Below, in pieces: positions 46,007-55,639 of a stretch of 64,000 bases of DNA. The DNA comes from Chromohalobacter sp. 296-RDG (GTDB lineage: Bacteria; Pseudomonadota; Gammaproteobacteria; Pseudomonadales; Halomonadaceae). Made by a program: the position numbers and the translations under genes. The DNA lies in contig NZ_JARANY010000017.1 in assembly GCF_029889885.1 (NCBI RefSeq), positions 1-64,000 on the forward strand. Reading direction: 5' to 3'. Position 1 is the stretch's first letter. Each line of letters starts with the position of its first letter. Under the pieces are notes generated by a model. It saw only the letters and a list, made by a program, of their open reading frames with translations, had not been told where the DNA came from and did no database searches.

Positions 46007-46337
46007 AGACGTCTCTCCGAATGAAGATTGTATGTCGGTCATGGCCCGTCGCGATGGGGCCTGTGGCGCTCTTCAGTGCGGGCGCGACCTTCTTTGGGTC
46101 GTGTCTCCGAGAAAACTTTCTGTAATTTCCTTACAGCGGGGCGTGCAAGACGCACGAATTCAGGTCACGACGATACCGCAAACGCTGTCTGCTGCCAATT
46201 CGATAGGCCGCAAGCGACCTGCAAAAGACATATTGCCCATGCCCGCTAAAGACTTATTGCCCATGTCCGCTTAGGCCATCCCGCAGGAATTCGACAAAGG
46301 TTTACACGAGGTAGTGAATTTACACGCATGCGGTACT
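46007..46337. promoter_or_regulatory. 331-base aceE upstream region with repeats
   Basis: No gene is supported. A CTGTAA-N5-TTACAG inverted repeat (46120-46136) lies 114-130 bases before the aceE start and could be an operator; the PdhR consensus is not seen. Near ampD two tandem 24-base units (46224-46247, 46248-46271) differ at two positions and share GAC(A/T)TATTGCCCATG. Confidence 0.55.
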
Positions 46338-46910
46338 TCAGGACGCCGTGCCCACTACCTCCTCGAGACAACGGTGAAAATAGACCCAGTCAAAGGCCGG
46401 GCCAGGATCGGTCTTGCGCAACGGCGCGATACGCGCATGGCTGGTGATCCGCTCGCCACTCAAGGCAGGATATTGCGCTCGCAAGGCACTGAACACACGC
46501 ACCAGGCAGCGATACTGCGCGTCACGATAAGCATGAATGTCATCGCCCTCCAACTCGATACCGATACTGAAGTCGTTGAGTTCACGACGTTCACGCTGGC
46601 CATCCCACCAGCGCGAGCGACCGGCATGCCAGGCGCACCGGTCGAACCCCACGAACTGCACCGCCTCGCCGTCGCGACGAATCAGCACATGCGCCGAGAC
46701 CCGCAAGGTGTGAATCGTACCAAAGTAAGGATGCGCGGCGGGATCGAGACGATTGGTAAACAAACGCTCGATGGCATCGCCACCGAAGTGTCCCGGCGGC
46801 AGGCTGATGGCATGCAGCACCAATGCCGACACCTCCCCTTCGGGGCGCACGTTCTGATTGGGCGAGACAACATGTCGCGCCGTCGTGAGCCAGTGATTGT
46901 CGACCCGCAT
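46338..46910 (-). CDS. ampD: 1,6-anhydro-N-acetylmuramyl-L-alanine amidase AmpD
   Basis: 190 residues from ATG 46910 (AGGAGC upstream). Amidase_2 fold with zinc-binding histidine in LVLHAISLPPGHFGG (about 30-44) and the SHARIAPLRKTDPGPAFDW motif (about 156-174) with the second histidine, catalytic lysine and aspartate. It cleaves the peptide from anhydro-muropeptides in the cytoplasm for cell-wall recycling and so keeps AmpR-type induction low. The frame was trimmed at an unrelated upstream extension. Divergent from nadC. Confidence 0.96.
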   Translation of the reverse strand: MRVDNHWLTTARHVVSPNQNVRPEGEVSALVLHAISLPPGHFGGDAIERLFTNRLDPAAHPYFGTIHTLRVSAHVLIRRDGEAVQFVGFDRCAWHAGRSRWWDGQRERRELNDFSIGIELEGDDIHAYRDAQYRCLVRVFSALRAQYPALSGERITSHARIAPLRKTDPGPAFDWVYFHRCLEEVVGTAS

Positions 46911-46944
46911 GCCTGCTCCTATCTTGTCGGGGCGTATTTCCCTA

Positions 46945-46987
46945 GAAGTACGCCTCGAAACGTACTTCTCGGGACGTACTTGTCGGA
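46945..46987. repeat. Cluster of CGTACTTCTCGGGA-like repeats
   Basis: Two direct copies (46960-46973 ACGTACTTCTCGGG and 46974-46987 ACGTACTTGTCGGA) and one inverted copy (TCCCTAGAAGTACG, about 46939-46952) lie between ampD and nadC. The inverted pair can fold as GAAGTACG/CGTACTTC with an 8-base loop. Confidence 0.8.
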
Positions 46988-47030
46988 ATCCGCCCGGATG
47001 GCCAGCATACCCCTGACCGAATCGCCGTGA

Positions 47031-47933
<903 letters not shown>

Positions 47934-47968
47934 CGGTCCTCATACGGCCGTTGATTGACCTGGCGGGC

Positions 47969-49000
47969 TCAGCGACCGAACGTCAGCATCCGCTCCAGGG
48001 GCTTGAGGGCCCGCTGGCGCAGCCCCGCCTCGATGTGAATCTCGCCACCGCCTTCACTAAGAGCGCGTTCGAGGCGATCCAGGTCATTCATCGCCATCCA
48101 CGGGCAGTGCGCGCAACTCTGGCAGGTCGCGCCGTTGCCCGCCGTAGGCGCCTCGAAAAGCGTTTTGTCCGGGACCGCCTGCTGCATCTTGTAGAAGATG
48201 CCGCGGTCGGTGGCCACGATCAGGCGCTGTTGGTCGAGTTCGCGTGCAGCCTTGATCAGCTGCGAGGTCGAGCCCACTACGTCGGCCAGCTCGATCACCC
48301 CCATCGGCGACTCCGGATGCACCAGCAAGGCGGCGTCGGGGTAAACCTTCTTGAGATCCCGCACACCCTGGGCCTTGAACTCCTCGTGCACGATGCAGGC
48401 GCCATCCCAAAGCAGCATGTCGGCGCCGGTACGCTCGCGGATATAACGTCCCAGGTGCTTGTCCGGCGCCCACAGGATCTTTTCGCCGCAGGCCTGGAGA
48501 TGCTCGATGACCTCGACCGCGATCGACGAGGTCACTACCCAATCCGCGCGCGCCTTGACCGCCGCCGAGGTATTGGCATAGACCACGACCGTACGGTCGG
48601 GATGCGCATCGCAGAACGCCGCGAACTCATCCGCCGGACAGCCGTCATCCAGCGAGCAGGTCGCTTCCAGCGTGGGCATCAGCACTGTTTTCTCGGGGGA
48701 CAGGATCTTGGCGGTCTCACCCATGAAGCGGACGCCCGCCACCACCAGGGTCGTGGCCGAGTGCCGAGCGCCGAAGCGCGCCATCTCCAAGGAATCGGCC
48801 ACACAGCCGCCGCTTTCCTCGGCCAACTGCTGAATGGCATCGTCGGTGTAGTAATGCGCCACCAGGGTGGCATTACGCTCGCGCAGCAAACGCTTTATCG
48901 TGTCGGTCTGCGCACGTGCCTGTGCACTCGGCGCGACCGGAGAATACGCCCGGACCAACGGCGACGCCGCTTCGGGCGCTTTCGGTGTCATGATCGTCAT
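47969..49000 (-). CDS. nadA: Quinolinate synthase
   Basis: 343 residues from the ATG at 49000; ATGs at 48991 and 49039 are also possible and no strong ribosome site separates them. Typical motifs: [36 protein letters not shown], and three cysteines for the 4Fe-4S cluster, in [19 protein letters not shown] and CQSCAHCPW. It condenses iminoaspartate with dihydroxyacetone phosphate. A GCAGGGG/CCCCTGC hairpin (49021-49037) lies just upstream of the chosen start. Confidence 0.96.
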   Translation of the reverse strand: MTIMTPKAPEAASPLVRAYSPVAPSAQARAQTDTIKRLLRERNATLVAHYYTDDAIQQLAEESGGCVADSLEMARFGARHSATTLVVAGVRFMGETAKILSPEKTVLMPTLEATCSLDDGCPADEFAAFCDAHPDRTVVVYANTSAAVKARADWVVTSSIAVEVIEHLQACGEKILWAPDKHLGRYIRERTGADMLLWDGACIVHEEFKAQGVRDLKKVYPDAALLVHPESPMGVIELADVVGSTSQLIKAARELDQQRLIVATDRGIFYKMQQAVPDKTLFEAPTAGNGATCQSCAHCPWMAMNDLDRLERALSEGGGEIHIEAGLRQRALKPLERMLTFGR

Positions 49001-49170
49001 CGTGTCTACCACTGTGACTGGCAGGGGCTCCCCCTGCATAACGAGAAGCGTCGCGCCGCGATCTCTTCGCGGACACAGCGCACCCGACTTCATGATACTG
49101 CCCGTCGATGCCGGCTTGCCAGCCTTGTGCTCGCACGCATGTCATCATCGTCGCAGACGCCCAGAACGCA

Positions 49171-49198
49171 AAAACCCCGCCTCATGCGAGGCGGGGTT
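49171..49198 (-). terminator. Terminator of the tRNA-Lys cluster
   Basis: An 11-bp stem AACCCCGCCTC/GAGGCGGGGTT with a 4-base loop is followed on the minus strand by TTTTTGCG, just after the last tRNA-Lys. Confidence 0.92.
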
Positions 49199-49204
49199 GA
49201 ATGC

Positions 49205-49279
49205 TGGTGGGTCGTGTAGGATTCGAACCTACGACCAATTGGTTAAAAGCCAACTGCTCTACCACTGAGCTAACGACCC
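49205..49279 (-). tRNA. tRNA-Lys(TTT), copy 1
   Basis: 75 nt with encoded CCA; acceptor GGGTCGT/ACGACCC, anticodon loop CTTTTAA gives TTT. Confidence 0.98.
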
Positions 49280-49313
49280 ATAACTTGCCCGTTCAGACAG
49301 TTGTCGGCGGCAA

Positions 49314-49388
49314 TGGTGGGTCGTGTAGGATTCGAACCTACGACCAATTGGTTAAAAGCCAACTGCTCTACCACTGAGCTAACGACCC
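49314..49388 (-). tRNA. tRNA-Lys(TTT), copy 2
   Basis: 75 nt, identical to copy 1; 34 bases separate the copies. Confidence 0.98.
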
Positions 49389-49443
49389 GCCGCCGGGTCT
49401 TCGAAACGTACCTTGCACCACGCCATTCAAGGACGCTTGCCAA

Positions 49444-49518
49444 TGGTGGGTCGTGTAGGATTCGAACCTACGACCAATTGGTTAAAAGCCAACTGCTCTA
49501 CCACTGAGCTAACGACCC
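49444..49518 (-). tRNA. tRNA-Lys(TTT), copy 3
   Basis: 75 nt, identical to the other two; first in the transcript. Confidence 0.98.
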
Positions 49519-49535
49519 GTCTCGATAGGGCGCAC

Positions 49536-49564
49536 ATAGTACTGATAATACTCGACATTGACAA
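49536..49564 (-). promoter_or_regulatory. Sigma-70 promoter of the tRNA-Lys cluster
   Basis: On the minus strand TTGTCA (49564-49559) and TACTAT (49541-49536) are spaced by 17 bases, 17 bases before tRNA-Lys copy 3, with a GC-rich discriminator. Confidence 0.8.
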
Positions 49565-49586
49565 GATTTTTTTGCTGAAAAGCCGC

Positions 49587-50447
49587 TCACCGCGAGCGCC
49601 GCGAGCTCTTCGGCTTGCGCATGGCATTGACCGGGCGACGCTTGTTCTTGTCGCGGCTCCAGCGATTCTTCTCGTCGGGTGTCAACGCGGGTACCTTGCG
49701 CGCCGACAGACCTGCCAATTGCGCCAGGTCGTCTACTTCTTCCTGGGACAGCTCGACCCACTCCCCCGCCTTGGCGCGTTTATCGAGAAAGATATTGCCG
49801 TAACGAACGCGTTTAAGGCGGCTCACCGTGAGCTCTTGCGACTCCCAGAGACGCCGCACCTCGCGATTGCGCCCCTCGAGAATCACCACGTGGAACCACG
49901 TATTGATGCCTTCGCCGCCGAACTCCTGAACATCGGTGAAACGCGCCGGACCATCTTCAAGCATCACTCCCTCGGTCATGGCGGTCACGTTCTCCGGACG
50001 AACGCCGCCCATCACGCGTACCGCGTATTCACGCTCGACCTGCGTGGAGGGATGCATCAAGCGGTTCGCGAGTTCGCCGTCAGTGGTAAATAACAACAAA
50101 CCGCTGGTATTGATATCCAGGCGACCGATGGCGATCCAACGCTCTCCCTTGAGGCGCGGCAAACGATCGAAGACAGTCCGCCGTCCTTCGGGATCGCGGC
50201 GCGTGCACAACTCGCCCTCAGGCTTGTTGTACATGATGACGCGCCGCGGCACTTCCTCGGCATCGCGCAGATTGACGGGGCGCTCGTCGAGGGTGACCCG
50301 GTCACGCGTCTCGATGCGATCGCCCAGTGTCGCGACCTGACCATTGACCTTGACGCGGCCATCGCTGATGGCGGTTTCCATCTCACGGCGCGAGCCGAAG
50401 CCCGCACGGGCCAGTACCTTCTGCAATTTTTCGGTAGGCGTGTTCAT
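49587..50447 (-). CDS. rluB: 23S rRNA pseudouridine(2605) synthase RluB
   Basis: 286 residues. An S4 RNA-binding domain (about 7-60, [18 protein letters not shown]) is followed by the pseudouridine synthase core with [17 protein letters not shown] (about 104-120; catalytic aspartate in GRLD) and a basic C-terminal tail ([17 protein letters not shown]). Position downstream of scpAB supports RluB rather than RluE/F. Overlaps the scpB stop in ATGA. Confidence 0.95.
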   Translation of the reverse strand: MNTPTEKLQKVLARAGFGSRREMETAISDGRVKVNGQVATLGDRIETRDRVTLDERPVNLRDAEEVPRRVIMYNKPEGELCTRRDPEGRRTVFDRLPRLKGERWIAIGRLDINTSGLLLFTTDGELANRLMHPSTQVEREYAVRVMGGVRPENVTAMTEGVMLEDGPARFTDVQEFGGEGINTWFHVVILEGRNREVRRLWESQELTVSRLKRVRYGNIFLDKRAKAGEWVELSQEEVDDLAQLAGLSARKVPALTPDEKNRWSRDKNKRRPVNAMRKPKSSRRSR

Positions 50448-51364
50448 GAATCGAACGTTGTCTCGTCTGTTGAATGTTCCGCGTCCGCCGCGTCCAAAGC
50501 GTTGTCGTCACCCTCGGTAGACGACGCCCCGGCTTCCTCTTCCCGTCGGCGGGCGCGTTCAGCCAGGCGAGCTTCGAGCTCAGCGAAGCTCACTCCCGAC
50601 CGCTCGGACGCCGTCCCGGCGTGCTGATCGTCGGCCGTCCCGGCCGTCGTCGTATCTGTCGTCTCTATCGCGTCTGACTCGGTCTCGGATGGCGACGTTG
50701 CCTGCGACGCCCCCTCTACCGGTGACGTATTCTCGACGTTATCGGCGTGACTGTCACGCGCCGATGGATGATCCGCCTCATCCTGACCCAGCGTTTCCTT
50801 ATCGTGCCCGAGAGCCTCCTCAAAACGCGTCTCGAATTCCTTGAGTTCGTGCATCGGCGGCAAGGCATCGAGGGTCTTGAGGCCGAAGTCGTCGAGAAAG
50901 GCACGCGTAGTGGCATAGACCGAGGGCCGCCCCGGCACGTCACGCTGTCCCACGACGCGGATCCATCCCCGCTCGGTCAAGGTGCGCATGATCGAACTGC
51001 TCACCGAGACCCCGCGTACCTCCTCGATATCGCCACGGGTGACGGGTTGACGATAGGCGATCAGCGCCAAGGTCTCCAGCAGCGCACGCGAATAGCGTTG
51101 CGGCTTTTCATCCCACAGTCGCGATATCCACGGAGAAAAATGGGCACGAATACGCACTTGAAACCCAGATGCGGTCTCGATGAGTTCCAGAGCGCTATGC
51201 TCGAGGCGTTCGCCCAGGCGCGCCAAGGCATCGCGCAGCTCACCGCGCGATGGGCGCTCACGCTCGTAGAACAGACTCTCCAGGCGTTCGGCGGTCAGCG
51301 GTGCGCCAGCGGCCAGCAACGCCGCTTCGCAGACTTCGTCGAGAGACGTCGGCGCCTCGTTCAT
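50444..51364 (-). CDS. scpB: Segregation and condensation protein B
   Basis: 306 residues; the core winged-helix pair (about 1-180) shows [17 protein letters not shown] and [30 protein letters not shown], the ScpB signature. The C-terminal 120 residues are acidic and low in complexity, longer than in most ScpB proteins. It works with ScpA and SMC in chromosome packing. TGATG links it to scpA, and it overlaps rluB by four bases, giving the usual scpA-scpB-rluB operon. Confidence 0.96.
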   Translation of the reverse strand: MNEAPTSLDEVCEAALLAAGAPLTAERLESLFYERERPSRGELRDALARLGERLEHSALELIETASGFQVRIRAHFSPWISRLWDEKPQRYSRALLETLALIAYRQPVTRGDIEEVRGVSVSSSIMRTLTERGWIRVVGQRDVPGRPSVYATTRAFLDDFGLKTLDALPPMHELKEFETRFEEALGHDKETLGQDEADHPSARDSHADNVENTSPVEGASQATSPSETESDAIETTDTTTAGTADDQHAGTASERSGVSFAELEARLAERARRREEEAGASSTEGDDNALDAADAEHSTDETTFDS

Positions 51365-52275
51365 CAGGGGTCCTCTTCGGCATCGGCGAAGGCGCTTTCT
51401 CCGCCATCGCCATCATCCGTCGCAGCGGTGTCGTCGACCGCCTCGGCCACTAGCCGGGCTCGCACATGAATCGGCGACAGCGACGCGTTCTGCGCGATCT
51501 CGATCATCGCCTCCTTGGCCAGCTCGAGAATCGCCATGAAGGTCACCACCACGCCCGCACGCCCTTCCTCAAGCGTGAACAACGCCTCAAACGGGGTATA
51601 ACGTTGGCCGTCCAACTGCTCCATGACACGTAACATGCGCTCGCGGGTGGATAGCACCTCGCGGCTGATCTGGTGAGACTGCTGAAACTCGGCCCGCTTG
51701 AGCAATCCCGACAGGGCGTGCAGAAGCTCATCCAGCTCGACCTTGGGATGAACCACTCGGGTCTCGAGCGTGGGCAGCGCAGCCTGCGCCGCTACCCAAT
51801 CGCGCCCTTCGCGCGGCAATTCACCCAGCCCCTCGGCGGCCAGCTTCAACTGCTCGTACTCCTGCAGGCGGCGGATAAGCTCGGCGCGCGGATCTTCGGC
51901 ATCCTCGTCCTCGCCCTTGGGCGGACGCGGCAACAACGTGCGCGACTTGATCTCCGCCAGCATCGCCGCCATCAGCAAATACTCGCCGGCCAGATCGATC
52001 TCCAACGCACGCATCAGCTCGACGTATTCGATGTACTGATGCGTGATGGCCGCTACGTCGATGCCCAGGATGTCGAGGTTCTGACGCCGAATCAGGTACA
52101 GCAATAAATCCAGCGGCCCTTCGAAGGTTTCGAGAAAGACGCGCAACGCCTCGGGCGGAATGTAGAGATCTTCCGGCAGCTCGGTGATGGGCTGATCGTG
52201 CAGGCGCGCCAACACCGCTGCTTGGGACGCGGCCAAGGTGGTATCGGCACTGACAGGCTCGGCGGTATCACTCAC
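51364..52275 (-). CDS. scpA: Segregation and condensation protein A
   Basis: 303 residues from a GTG at 52275, preceded by AGGAGAG about ten bases away; no ATG fits, and the longer frame has no support. ScpA motif FEGPLDLLLYLIRRQNLDI (about 51-69) and EYLLMAAMLAEIKSRTLLP; the kleisin C-terminal winged helix ends at about residue 270, followed by an acidic tail. It bridges the SMC heads. First gene of the operon. Confidence 0.95.
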   Translation of the reverse strand: MSDTAEPVSADTTLAASQAAVLARLHDQPITELPEDLYIPPEALRVFLETFEGPLDLLLYLIRRQNLDILGIDVAAITHQYIEYVELMRALEIDLAGEYLLMAAMLAEIKSRTLLPRPPKGEDEDAEDPRAELIRRLQEYEQLKLAAEGLGELPREGRDWVAAQAALPTLETRVVHPKVELDELLHALSGLLKRAEFQQSHQISREVLSTRERMLRVMEQLDGQRYTPFEALFTLEEGRAGVVVTFMAILELAKEAMIEIAQNASLSPIHVRARLVAEAVDDTAATDDGDGGESAFADAEEDP

Positions 52276-52389
52276 GCGTAACGCTCTCCTCGACTGCGCC
52301 TCACGGCGCGACCTTCGACAAACACGCAGTGTAGCAAGGCCACCGGGAGGCGAACACGCCCGCGGCACGCAAGACGTGCCAGTGGACCG

Positions 52390-53499
52390 TCAGGCGCCCT
52401 GGGTCGTTCGCGCAAAGCGCCGATAGGTAAAGTCGGCATCCCCTGCGGCATCGAGCACCGCCAAGGTCTGGACCTCGTCGTGATAAGGCGATTTTTCGCA
52501 CACTGGGTCCATCTGCGCCGCATCGCCGGTAAGCATCAGCGCCTGACAACGGCAGCCGCCCCAATCGATTTCCTTGCGCTCGCAGCTCTGGCACGTTTCG
52601 GGCATCCAGTCGGTACCGCGATAGGCGTTGAAGGCAGGGCTGTCGTACCAGATTTCTCTCAGCCCATGATCCGCAACATTCCAGAACTCCAGATGCGGGA
52701 TCGTTTCCGCCGCATGGCACGGCAGCACTTTACCCGATGGCGTCACATTAAGTGACTGGCGTCCCCAGCCATTCATGCAGGGCTTAGGAAACCGCGCATG
52801 GTAATCCGGCACCACGGCGTCGATGACGAGACGTCCTTGCAGGCGCTCACGCGCCGCCTCGACGCGTTCGACGGCCGCCATGACCTGCTCGCGACTTGGC
52901 ATCAAAGCCGCGCGATTGACGAGCGCCCAGCCATAATACTGGGCGTGGGCAATCTCAAGGCGTCGCGCGCCGAGCTCTAGCGCCAGCTCGACGAAGTCAT
53001 CGATCTGATGCAGGTTGGCTCGATGAATCACCGCGTTAAGCGTCAACGGCAGCCCGATATCCGTCACCTCGGCGGCGAAGGCGCGCTTGCGTGCATGCGC
53101 GCCGGCCATGTTGGCGATATGATCCGTTACCTCAGGCGTGGCGCCTTGTACCGACAATTGCACGTGGTCCAGGCCCGCATCCGCCAGCGTCTCCAACCGG
53201 GCACGGTTGATGTTGACGCCCGCAGTAATCAAATTGGAATACAAGCCCGCGTCCGCGCAGGCCTGTACCAATTCAGGTAAGTCCGGGCGCAGGGCCGGCT
53301 CGCCTCCCGAAAGATGAACCTGCAATACGCCAAGTTCAGCCGCATCGGCAAAGACCCGCTGCCAGGTCGCGGTATCAAGCTCTTGGCGGCGGCGCTCCAG
53401 CGCCACCGGGTTGGAGCAATACGGACACTGCAGCGGACAGCGATGTGTCAACTCCGCCAGCATGCCCATGGGCGGCTGGGGAACCTCGGGCGACGCCAT
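52390..53499 (-). CDS. pqqE: PQQ biosynthesis radical SAM protein PqqE
   Basis: 369 residues from ATG 53499, overlapping the pqqD stop in TAATG. Radical SAM motif C-x3-C-x2-C is CPLQCPYC (about 22-29), followed by [13 protein letters not shown]. The SPASM domain cysteines are in [23 protein letters not shown] and DPVCEKSP near the end. It joins the Glu and Tyr side chains of PqqA with the help of PqqD. Last gene of the pqqABCDE operon. Confidence 0.97.
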   Translation of the reverse strand: MASPEVPQPPMGMLAELTHRCPLQCPYCSNPVALERRRQELDTATWQRVFADAAELGVLQVHLSGGEPALRPDLPELVQACADAGLYSNLITAGVNINRARLETLADAGLDHVQLSVQGATPEVTDHIANMAGAHARKRAFAAEVTDIGLPLTLNAVIHRANLHQIDDFVELALELGARRLEIAHAQYYGWALVNRAALMPSREQVMAAVERVEAARERLQGRLVIDAVVPDYHARFPKPCMNGWGRQSLNVTPSGKVLPCHAAETIPHLEFWNVADHGLREIWYDSPAFNAYRGTDWMPETCQSCERKEIDWGGCRCQALMLTGDAAQMDPVCEKSPYHDEVQTLAVLDAAGDADFTYRRFARTTQGA

Positions 53500-53780
53500 T
53501 ACATAACCTCCAGCACACGCTTTTCGACCAGCCCCGCGAACATGCTCGTCACGTCCTCGGCAATACGCTCGCGCGGCGCTTGATAAGTGTCGCACAGCCT
53601 ATCGATGATCGTGCCGACACTACGCTCGCCGTCCACTTCGCTGACCACCGTTTGCGCGATACCATCGAGCTGGAAGACGCGCTCAGGGGCCAACAGTACC
53701 CAACCGCCCCGCTGTTTGTCTTCTCGTAGCCTGACACCACGCGGCAGGCGCACGATATCGCTTTCCTGAATCGCTGTCAT
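53499..53780 (-). CDS. pqqD: PQQ biosynthesis chaperone PqqD
   Basis: 93 residues with the PqqD motifs [21 protein letters not shown] (split) and [14 protein letters not shown] (about 58-71). It binds the PqqA peptide and presents it to PqqE. Separate from pqqC here, whereas some bacteria carry a PqqCD fusion. TAATG overlap with pqqE. Confidence 0.95.
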   Translation of the reverse strand: MTAIQESDIVRLPRGVRLREDKQRGGWVLLAPERVFQLDGIAQTVVSEVDGERSVGTIIDRLCDTYQAPRERIAEDVTSMFAGLVEKRVLEVM

Positions 53781-53798
53781 AACATCTTCTTCGTATCT

Positions 53799-54560
53799 CT
53801 ATCGGTCACCGGCCGTGTCGCCCCATGCGCCGGGGGGCACGTGACCGGGGGCGACATAGGCATGATGAAGGGCATCCAATTGAGTCCACAGCACATTGCA
53901 CTTGAAGATCAACGCATCGAGCACCGCCTGCTGCTGGTCGAGTCGCCGCGCGTGGCGCTTGACGTAATCGAGCGCCATATCAGCATCCCGCGGGGCCTGG
54001 CTCAGGCGCGGCTCGAAATAGGCCAGGGTCTCGGCGGAGACAAAATCGTAGTGCTCGAGCATGCCGCTGACGCGCTGACCGATCACCTTCGGGGAAAACA
54101 ACTCGGTCAGTGAAGACGCGATGGCTTCCAGCACACTGCGCTCGCGCACGAAATGGAGGTAGGCATCCACCGCGAAACGCGTGGCCGGCAATATGTGCCG
54201 CGTCGAGACGACCATGTCGCGGTCGAGGCCTAGCCCATCGGTGAGCATCAACCAGCGGGCGATACCGCCTTCACCTTCGGCTTCGCCATCATGATCCACC
54301 AGACGCGAGCGCCATTCGCGGCGCAGCGCCGGATCGTCAAGGCGCGCGATCAGCGATGCATCCTTGTGCGGGATCATGGCTTGGTAGTAATAGCGATTGA
54401 GCGCCCAGGCCTGCACCTGACGGCGATCAAGCTCGCCGTTCTGCAACATCAACTGAAAGGGATGCCGGTGGTGGTAACGCTGCTCACCAATGCTGCGCAG
54501 ACGAGCTTCCAGGGCCTCTGCGCTCAATGGTTCTCGCAGCGGCGCGTCGATATCGTTCAT
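53799..54560 (-). CDS. pqqC: Pyrroloquinoline-quinone synthase PqqC
   Basis: 253 residues from ATG 54560, which overlaps the pqqB stop in TGATG and has GGAG upstream; an ATG two codons earlier is less likely. All-helical TenA-like fold with YHHRHPFQLMLQNGEL, WALNRYYYQAMIPHKDAS and DHDGEAEGEGGIARWL, the residues lining the PQQ pocket. It carries out the last, eight-electron oxidation and ring closure to PQQ. Confidence 0.97.
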   Translation of the reverse strand: MNDIDAPLREPLSAEALEARLRSIGEQRYHHRHPFQLMLQNGELDRRQVQAWALNRYYYQAMIPHKDASLIARLDDPALRREWRSRLVDHDGEAEGEGGIARWLMLTDGLGLDRDMVVSTRHILPATRFAVDAYLHFVRERSVLEAIASSLTELFSPKVIGQRVSGMLEHYDFVSAETLAYFEPRLSQAPRDADMALDYVKRHARRLDQQQAVLDALIFKCNVLWTQLDALHHAYVAPGHVPPGAWGDTAGDR

Positions 54561-55459
54561 CAGCACTCCAGTTCCATGCCGTCATGGGCGATTTCCCATC
54601 CCATCCGCGCCGCTTCCCGGCGCTCGGGTGAGTCATCGATCAATACCGGATTGGTATTGTTGATATGCAGGAAGACACGCCGGCCAAGCGAGGTCGACGA
54701 CAATGTCGCCATACTACCCGTTTCGCCGGACATCGCCATGTGCCCCATGCGCTGCCCTGTCTTGTGGCCGACCCCAGCGCGGATCATCTCGTCGTCACGC
54801 CACAAGGTGCCATCGAACAGCAGTACATCGGCCCCTTCGAGACGCGCCGCCAACGCGGGCGTCATCGCCGCGCAGCCGGGAATGTAATACGTACGACGAC
54901 CTGCGGCGCGAAACTCGATGCCCACGGTCGCTTCGCCCTCGGCGCCAATGTCTACCTGATCACCTTCCAGGTACAACGCCGTCTTGCCCGGCACCGCAAA
55001 CATGCGTGCCTCCAGCCCTTCGGCAAGCATCAGAGGCTGCTCCAACGCCACCGACACACGCTCGACGTAATCCGGATTGAGCACATTGAAAATCGGACTG
55101 TCACGCAACACGGCCTGGATTTCCGCCGTGGCATACAACCGGTAGGGAGAGCTTTCACGCAGACTCAACAAGCCGCCGACATGATCCACATCGGCATTGG
55201 TCAGCAGGATCGACGCAATGGGCGTGTGGCGACTTCCCTGTTGGGGAAAGAGCGCCGGCGTCCGGCGTATCTGTGTCAGCACCTCGGGCGCGCAATTGAT
55301 CAAGGCCCACGAGCGACCATCGGCACTGACGGCAATGGAGGATTGTGTTCGCGATGTGACGCGTGGATCGCCCGACCACGCCAACCGACATACTTCACAG
55401 CGGCAATTCCATTGGGGCAGACCGCCACCGGCGGCCGCCCCGAGTACACGAATATACAA
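54560..55459 (-). CDS. pqqB: PQQ biosynthesis hydroxylase PqqB
   Basis: 299 residues starting with a TTG codon at 55459 (reads YIRVLGAAAGGGLPQWNC after it), with GAGGCGG just upstream that overlaps the pqqA stop. Metallo-beta-lactamase fold with LTNADVDHVGG (zinc loop near 89-99). PqqB hydroxylates the crosslinked tyrosine of PqqA. Seven bases after pqqA and coupled to pqqC by TGATG. Confidence 0.96.
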   Translation of the reverse strand: MYIRVLGAAAGGGLPQWNCRCEVCRLAWSGDPRVTSRTQSSIAVSADGRSWALINCAPEVLTQIRRTPALFPQQGSRHTPIASILLTNADVDHVGGLLSLRESSPYRLYATAEIQAVLRDSPIFNVLNPDYVERVSVALEQPLMLAEGLEARMFAVPGKTALYLEGDQVDIGAEGEATVGIEFRAAGRRTYYIPGCAAMTPALAARLEGADVLLFDGTLWRDDEMIRAGVGHKTGQRMGHMAMSGETGSMATLSSTSLGRRVFLHINNTNPVLIDDSPERREAARMGWEIAHDGMELEC

Positions 55460-55466
55460 AGCCGCC

Positions 55467-55544
55467 TCAGAATTCGGCGGGCATGTAATCGTTGATTTCC
55501 AGCGCGATGCAGATCTCTTTGACTGTCGGAGTGGTCCAAGTCAT
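55467..55544 (-). CDS. pqqA: PqqA, precursor peptide of PQQ
   Basis: A 25-residue peptide, MTWTTPTVKEIC... ending EINDYMPAEF. Glu16 and Tyr20 in E-x3-Y are the two residues that become PQQ. GGAG lies about eight bases before the ATG. First gene of the operon; the 95-base gap upstream (55545-55639) must hold the promoter and includes a GATAG-CA-CTATC palindrome (55589-55600). Confidence 0.97.
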   Translation of the reverse strand: MTWTTPTVKEICIALEINDYMPAEF

Positions 55545-55639
55545 GTCATTTCTCCACTAGTGAGTTTGCCCTTTCATCATAACCCCTTGATAGCACTATC
55601 GCATTAGCAACTACCAAGAATGCGTATATTGAGGGCGCA

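Noticed and set aside
46120-46136. CTGTAA-N5-TTACAG as a PdhR operator of aceE
   Set aside because: It does not match the AATTGGT-N3-ACCAATT PdhR consensus; kept only as an unassigned inverted repeat.
45933-46274. 113-residue plus-strand frame covering the aceE start and the 24-base repeats
   Set aside because: Starts inside aceE on the opposite strand, lacks a ribosome site and resembles nothing known.
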